The notes under the pieces: generated by a model
The model's database searches: none
Told to the model about the DNA's origin: nothing
Seen by the model: only the letters and a program-made list of their open reading frames with translations
Made by a program: the position numbers and the translations under genes
In this document: piece by piece, positions 60,673 through 64,000 of the stretch
Position numbering within the stretch: the stretch's first letter is position 1
Layout of the letters: each line of letters starts with the position of its first letter
Origin: Methylobacterium currus
GTDB taxonomy: Bacteria; Pseudomonadota; Alphaproteobacteria; Rhizobiales; Beijerinckiaceae
Length of the DNA: 64,000 nucleotides
NCBI RefSeq assembly: GCF_003058325.1
Contig: NZ_CP028843.1
Coordinates: 5,511,001-5,575,000, forward strand
Direction: 5' to 3'

Positions 60673-62460
60673 ATGGCCGACGACTTCGACGCCGAGCAGA
60701 AGCGCTACCTCGAAGGCTTCTCCCACGGCATTGCCGCACTCCGCATGACCGGCGGCCTCGCCGGCGGGGGCACCGCGGCTGCCCCTGCCGCCGAGCCGAC
60801 GGGGCCGGACGCGATCCACATCAAGGCTCAGGACCGCACCGTGAAGAACGGCGGCAAGCTCGCCGAGCAGGAGAAGTGGAAGCGGGCCGAGAACCCGTTC
60901 GACGGCCACAACCGGCTGATCGCCGAGGCCGAGACCGGCAAGGCGCCGAAGCCGGAGGACAATTTCCGCTGGCGCTATCACGGGCTGTTCTGGGTCGCCC
61001 CGGCCCAGAACTCCTATATGTGCCGCCTGCGGATTCCGAACGGCATCCTGCATCACTGGCAATTCGCCGGCATCGCCGACCTCGCCGACGCCCATGGCGG
61101 CGGCTACAGCCACGTCACCACCCGGGCGAACCTCCAGGTCCGCGAGATCGCGCCCGAGCACGGCCAGCCCTTCCTCGACGGGCTGGTCGATCTCGGTCTG
61201 ACGGCCCGGGGCGCCGGCGCCGACAACATCCGCAACGTCACCGGCTCGCCGACCGCCGGCATCGACGCCCAGGAGCTTCTCGACACGCGCCCGCTCGCCA
61301 AGTCCTGGCACAACCACATCCTCAACGACCGCTCGCTCTTCGGCCTGCCGCGCAAGTTCAACGTCGCCTTCGACGGCGGCGGCGTGCTGCCGGTGCTGGA
61401 GGAGACCAACGACATCGGCTTCCAGGCGGTCGAGGTTCTGGAAGGCGCCGCCATCGAGCCCGGGATCTGGATGCGCCTCGTTCTCGGCGGCATCACCGGC
61501 CACCGCGACATCGCCCGCGACACCGGCGTGGTCTTGAGGCCGAAGGAGTGCAACGCCGTCGCCGACGCGATCCTGCGGGTCTTCATCGAGAACGGCGACC
61601 GCACCAACCGCAACAAGGCGCGGATGAAGTACGTCCTCGATGCCTGGGGCTACGACAAGTACCTCGCCGCGGTGGAGGAGAAGCTCGGGCGCAAGCTGGA
61701 GCGGGTCGACCCGGCCCACGTGAAGCCCCGCGGCGGCTTCGACCGCTACGCCCATGTCGGCGTGCATGCCCAGGTCCAGCCCGGCCTCAACTGGATCGGC
61801 GTGGTGCTCCCCGTGGGCAAGATGACCACCGACCAGATGCGGTCGCTCGCCGAGATCGCGCGCGCGTGCGGCGACGGCCAGATCCGCCTCACCGTCTGGC
61901 AGAACTTCCTGTTCTCCGGCGTGCCCGACGACAAGGTGGCGGAGGTCGAATCCCGCGTGGCGGCCCTCGGGCTCTCCACCAAGGCGTCGAGCATCCGCGC
62001 CGGCCTCGTCGCCTGCACCGGCAACCGCGGCTGCAAGTTCGCGGCCGCCGACACCAAGGGCCACGCGCTGCTCATCGCCGACCACGTCGAGGCGGCGGTG
62101 CCGGGGCTCGACGTGCCGGTCAACGTCCACCTCACCGGCTGCCACCATTCCTGCGCCCAGCACTATATCGGCGATATCGGGCTCATCGGCGCCAAGGTGG
62201 TGGTGAGCGAGGAGGGCGACACCGTCGAGGGCTACGACATCGTGGTCGGCGGCGGCTTCGGCGAGGCGGCCAAGATCGGCACCGAGATCTGGAAGGCCGT
62301 GAAGGCCGAGGAGTGCCCCGGCCGGGTCGAGACCCTGCTCACCGACTATCTCCGCCACCGCACCGGCCCGGAGGAGACTTTCCAGGCCTACACCGCCCGC
62401 CGCGGCCCCGAGGCGCTGAAGGCGCTCGTCGGCGAGCGGCTGCTGGAGGCGGCCGAGTAG
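60673..62460 (+). CDS. nirA: assimilatory nitrite reductase, NirA type
   Basis: Six-electron reduction of nitrite to ammonium at a siroheme-[4Fe-4S] centre. 595 residues with the duplicated nitrite/sulfite reductase fold: ferredoxin-like halves (about 105-170 and 350-415) and cluster ligands ACTGNRGCKF (C-x5-C) and TGCHHSCAQ (C-x3-C) near 455-500. An N-terminal extension of about 90 residues includes an Ala/Gly linker. Sulfite reductase is the alternative, but the operon and HVTTRANLQVREI favour nitrite. AAGGAG lies upstream of the ATG. Confidence 0.92.
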   Translation: MADDFDAEQKRYLEGFSHGIAALRMTGGLAGGGTAAAPAAEPTGPDAIHIKAQDRTVKNGGKLAEQEKWKRAENPFDGHNRLIAEAETGKAPKPEDNFRWRYHGLFWVAPAQNSYMCRLRIPNGILHHWQFAGIADLADAHGGGYSHVTTRANLQVREIAPEHGQPFLDGLVDLGLTARGAGADNIRNVTGSPTAGIDAQELLDTRPLAKSWHNHILNDRSLFGLPRKFNVAFDGGGVLPVLEETNDIGFQAVEVLEGAAIEPGIWMRLVLGGITGHRDIARDTGVVLRPKECNAVADAILRVFIENGDRTNRNKARMKYVLDAWGYDKYLAAVEEKLGRKLERVDPAHVKPRGGFDRYAHVGVHAQVQPGLNWIGVVLPVGKMTTDQMRSLAEIARACGDGQIRLTVWQNFLFSGVPDDKVAEVESRVAALGLSTKASSIRAGLVACTGNRGCKFAAADTKGHALLIADHVEAAVPGLDVPVNVHLTGCHHSCAQHYIGDIGLIGAKVVVSEEGDTVEGYDIVVGGGFGEAAKIGTEIWKAVKAEECPGRVETLLTDYLRHRTGPEETFQAYTARRGPEALKALVGERLLEAAE

Positions 62461-62469
62461 AATGCAGCG

Positions 62470-62625
62470 TTCCCCCTCTCCCGAGTGGGAGAGCGGACGG
62501 GGGTGAGGGTGGCGACGGCTCAGGATGAGTCTCCGGCCGTCCCGCCGCCGGCACCCCGGTCGATGCCCAATCCGGAAGCGTCCCACCCTCACCCCCGTCC
62601 CCTCTCCCACCCGGGAGAGGGGGCC
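62470..62625. repeat. large inverted repeat between nirA and the reductase
   Basis: Two arms of about 43 bp (62470-62512 and 62583-62625), nearly perfect complements; the inner 18 bp (GGACGGGGGTGAGGGTGG / complement) are exact. Each arm also contains its own short CTCTCCC/GGGAGAG hairpin. Loop about 70 bases. It belongs to a common type of proteobacterial intergenic repeat and could attenuate or protect the operon transcript. Confidence 0.75.
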
Positions 62626-62649
62626 AGCGATCGATCCGGTAACCCCCCG

Positions 62650-64000
62650 ATGACCCAGCACGTCGCTCCCCCGCTCGTCCTGATCCCCGAATCCGCCCCC
62701 TTCAATCCCGACCAGCGCGCCTGGCTGTCGGGCTACTTCGCGGCCCTGCTCGGGCCGGCCGTCGAGGGCGCGACTGCCCTCGGGGCCGGCGAGGCGCCCG
62801 GCGGTCCGGCGCTGGCCGACAACGGCGACGCGCCCTGGCACGACCCGTCGATGGTCCTCGACGACCGCATGACCTTGGCCAAGGATCGCTCCGAGCCGCA
62901 GAAGCTGATGGCCGCCATGGCCCAGCAGGATTGCGGCCAGTGCGGCTACAACTGCGCCGACTATGCCAACGCCATCTTCCTCAAGAAGGAGGAGCGCCTG
63001 AACCTCTGCCAGCCCGGCGGCAAGGAGACGCTCCGGATGCTGAAGAAGCTGGAGGCGGAGTTCGGCACCGCGGCGCCCGCCGGCGCTGCTGCTCCCGCTT
63101 CCGATGACGCTCCCAAGGTGGAGGCTCCCCTCGGCCCCTACGGCCTCTGCCGCGAGAACCCGGCCGAGGCGGTCTTCCTCTCCCGCCGCCGCCTCAACGC
63201 GCCGGGCGGCGAGAAGGAGACCTGGCACATCGAGATCGATCTGACCGGCACCGGCATCGACTACGTGGTCGGCGATTCGCTGGGCCTCTTCCCCGCCAAC
63301 GCCCCGGCTCTGGCCGATGCGGTCATCGCCGAGCTCGGTGCCCGGCCGGAGCGGCTGATCACCACCAGGCTCGGCGAGAAGACCCTGCGCGATCATCTCC
63401 TGACCAATTACTCGCTCGGCGGCGCCCCCGACGGGCTCTTTCAGCTCCTCTCGCTCCTCACCTCCGGCGCGCAGCGCAAGAAGGCCCAGGCGCTCAGCGC
63501 CGGCGAGGACCCGGATGGCGACGCGGCCTATCTCGACGTGCTCGGCGCACTCCACAAGTTCCCGGGTGCGCGCCCCGACGCCGAGGTCTTCCTCGAAGCC
63601 CTCGATGAGTTGCAGCCGCGGCTCTACTCGATCTCGTCCTCGCCCAAGGCCGATCCGGGCCGGGTCTCGCTCACCGTCGACGCGGTGCGCTACAGCCACC
63701 GCTCGCGCCTGCGCCTCGGCGTCGCCTCGACCCATCTCGGCGAGCGCCTGGCCGAGACCGCCAAGGTGAAGGTCTACCTCCAGAAGGCCCACGGCTTCGG
63801 CCTGCCGGCAGATCAGGAGACCCCGGTCATCATGGTCGGCCCGGGCACCGGCATCGCCCCGTTCCGCGCCTTCCTGCGCGAGCGCGCCGCCGTCAAGGCG
63901 CCGGGCAAGAACTGGCTGTTCTTCGGCCACCAGCGCCAGGCCTCGGACTTCTTCTACCGCGACGAGCTCAACGGCCTGAAGGACCAGGGCGTGCTCACTC
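62650..64000 (+). CDS. Fe-S/FAD reductase, CysJ-like (partial, runs off window)
   Basis: At least 450 residues; the C-terminus lies beyond 64000. The N-terminus (QRAWLSGYFAALLG) resembles the start of sulfite reductase flavoproteins but the FMN flavodoxin domain is missing. Instead there is a four-Cys Fe-S motif (CGQCGYNCADYA...LNLCQPGG, about 97-125), then a CysJ/ferredoxin-NADP reductase domain with the FAD motif RLYSISSSP and GPGTGIAPFR. It probably passes NADPH electrons to NirA or to a nitrate reductase encoded further on. Start ATG 62650 follows the large inverted repeat. Confidence 0.82.
   Translation, partial: MTQHVAPPLVLIPESAPFNPDQRAWLSGYFAALLGPAVEGATALGAGEAPGGPALADNGDAPWHDPSMVLDDRMTLAKDRSEPQKLMAAMAQQDCGQCGYNCADYANAIFLKKEERLNLCQPGGKETLRMLKKLEAEFGTAAPAGAAAPASDDAPKVEAPLGPYGLCRENPAEAVFLSRRRLNAPGGEKETWHIEIDLTGTGIDYVVGDSLGLFPANAPALADAVIAELGARPERLITTRLGEKTLRDHLLTNYSLGGAPDGLFQLLSLLTSGAQRKKAQALSAGEDPDGDAAYLDVLGALHKFPGARPDAEVFLEALDELQPRLYSISSSPKADPGRVSLTVDAVRYSHRSRLRLGVASTHLGERLAETAKVKVYLQKAHGFGLPADQETPVIMVGPGTGIAPFRAFLRERAAVKAPGKNWLFFGHQRQASDFFYRDELNGLKDQGVLT

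Noticed and set aside
60490..63930. 1146-codon open frame on the - strand opposite the nitrite reductase genes
   Set aside because: Antisense to well-supported genes and with no domain content; a GC-driven shadow.

Overview
The window is GC-rich DNA (G/C at most third codon positions) from an alphaproteobacterium, most likely a Methylobacterium-type member of the Hyphomicrobiales. That placement is inferred from the protein repertoire, the two-gene NasT/NasS nitrate regulator and the style of the intergenic repeats; there is no rRNA or tRNA to confirm it. About 55 protein genes are supported. I see no CRISPR array, replication origin or integrase.

Layout. 1-4.3 kb: a leftward DUF2946 / PepSY membrane protein / TonB-dependent receptor cluster (metal uptake). 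4.5-7.2 kb: a dispersed repeat, a small coiled-coil membrane protein, an SGNH hydrolase, an AT-richer patch and a coiled-coil protein. 7.2-14.5 kb: a 2-hydroxyacid dehydrogenase, an aminotransferase, an alpha/beta hydrolase, then a LysR-aspA-dctA block for aspartate and C4-dicarboxylates. 14.6-24.6 kb: housekeeping and stress genes (AlkB, a DMT exporter, cyanase, CoaBC, Kup, IspG, a patatin lipase). 24.7-28.8 kb: a four-gene ABC importer. 28.9-34.6 kb: a methyltransferase/glycosyltransferase pair, topoisomerase IB, a LuxR regulator, a GNAT enzyme and a diguanylate cyclase. 35-41.4 kb: an IclR regulator divergent from a complete livJHMGF-type importer. 41.5-50.4 kb: an FKBP isomerase, trehalose-6-phosphate phosphatase, a GGDEF-EAL protein, a phosphoesterase, transketolase and a GH15 glycosidase. 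51.3-64 kb: the nitrate assimilation locus.

The most interesting part is 51.3-56.5 kb. nasT-nasS is followed by a sharply AT-rich island (about 52,860-56,200). The island carries a two-gene operon (a RecF/OLD-type AAA ATPase and a small TOPRIM-like/DUF4276-like protein) with its own near-consensus promoter, which looks like a two-gene anti-phage cassette. A 776-bp IS1-family element with an exact 8-bp target duplication has inserted upstream of it. Just right of the island the nitrate control region is intact: a sigma-54 promoter, two hairpins with the A1/G4 hexaloops recognised by ANTAR proteins, and an intrinsic terminator whose 5' arm overlaps the second hairpin. It precedes nrtA-nrtB-nrtD, an NirB-type electron-transfer flavoprotein, the siroheme reductase NirA and a Fe-S/FAD reductase cut by the window edge. 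The expected logic is that nitrate releases NasT from NasS, NasT stabilises the second hairpin, and transcription reads into the uptake and reduction genes. The island therefore separates the regulator from its RNA target without destroying either.

Several small repeat families are present: a 119-bp element in two copies, a pair of MITE-like elements with terminal inverted repeats, REP-like hairpins in convergent gene gaps, and long perfect palindromes.
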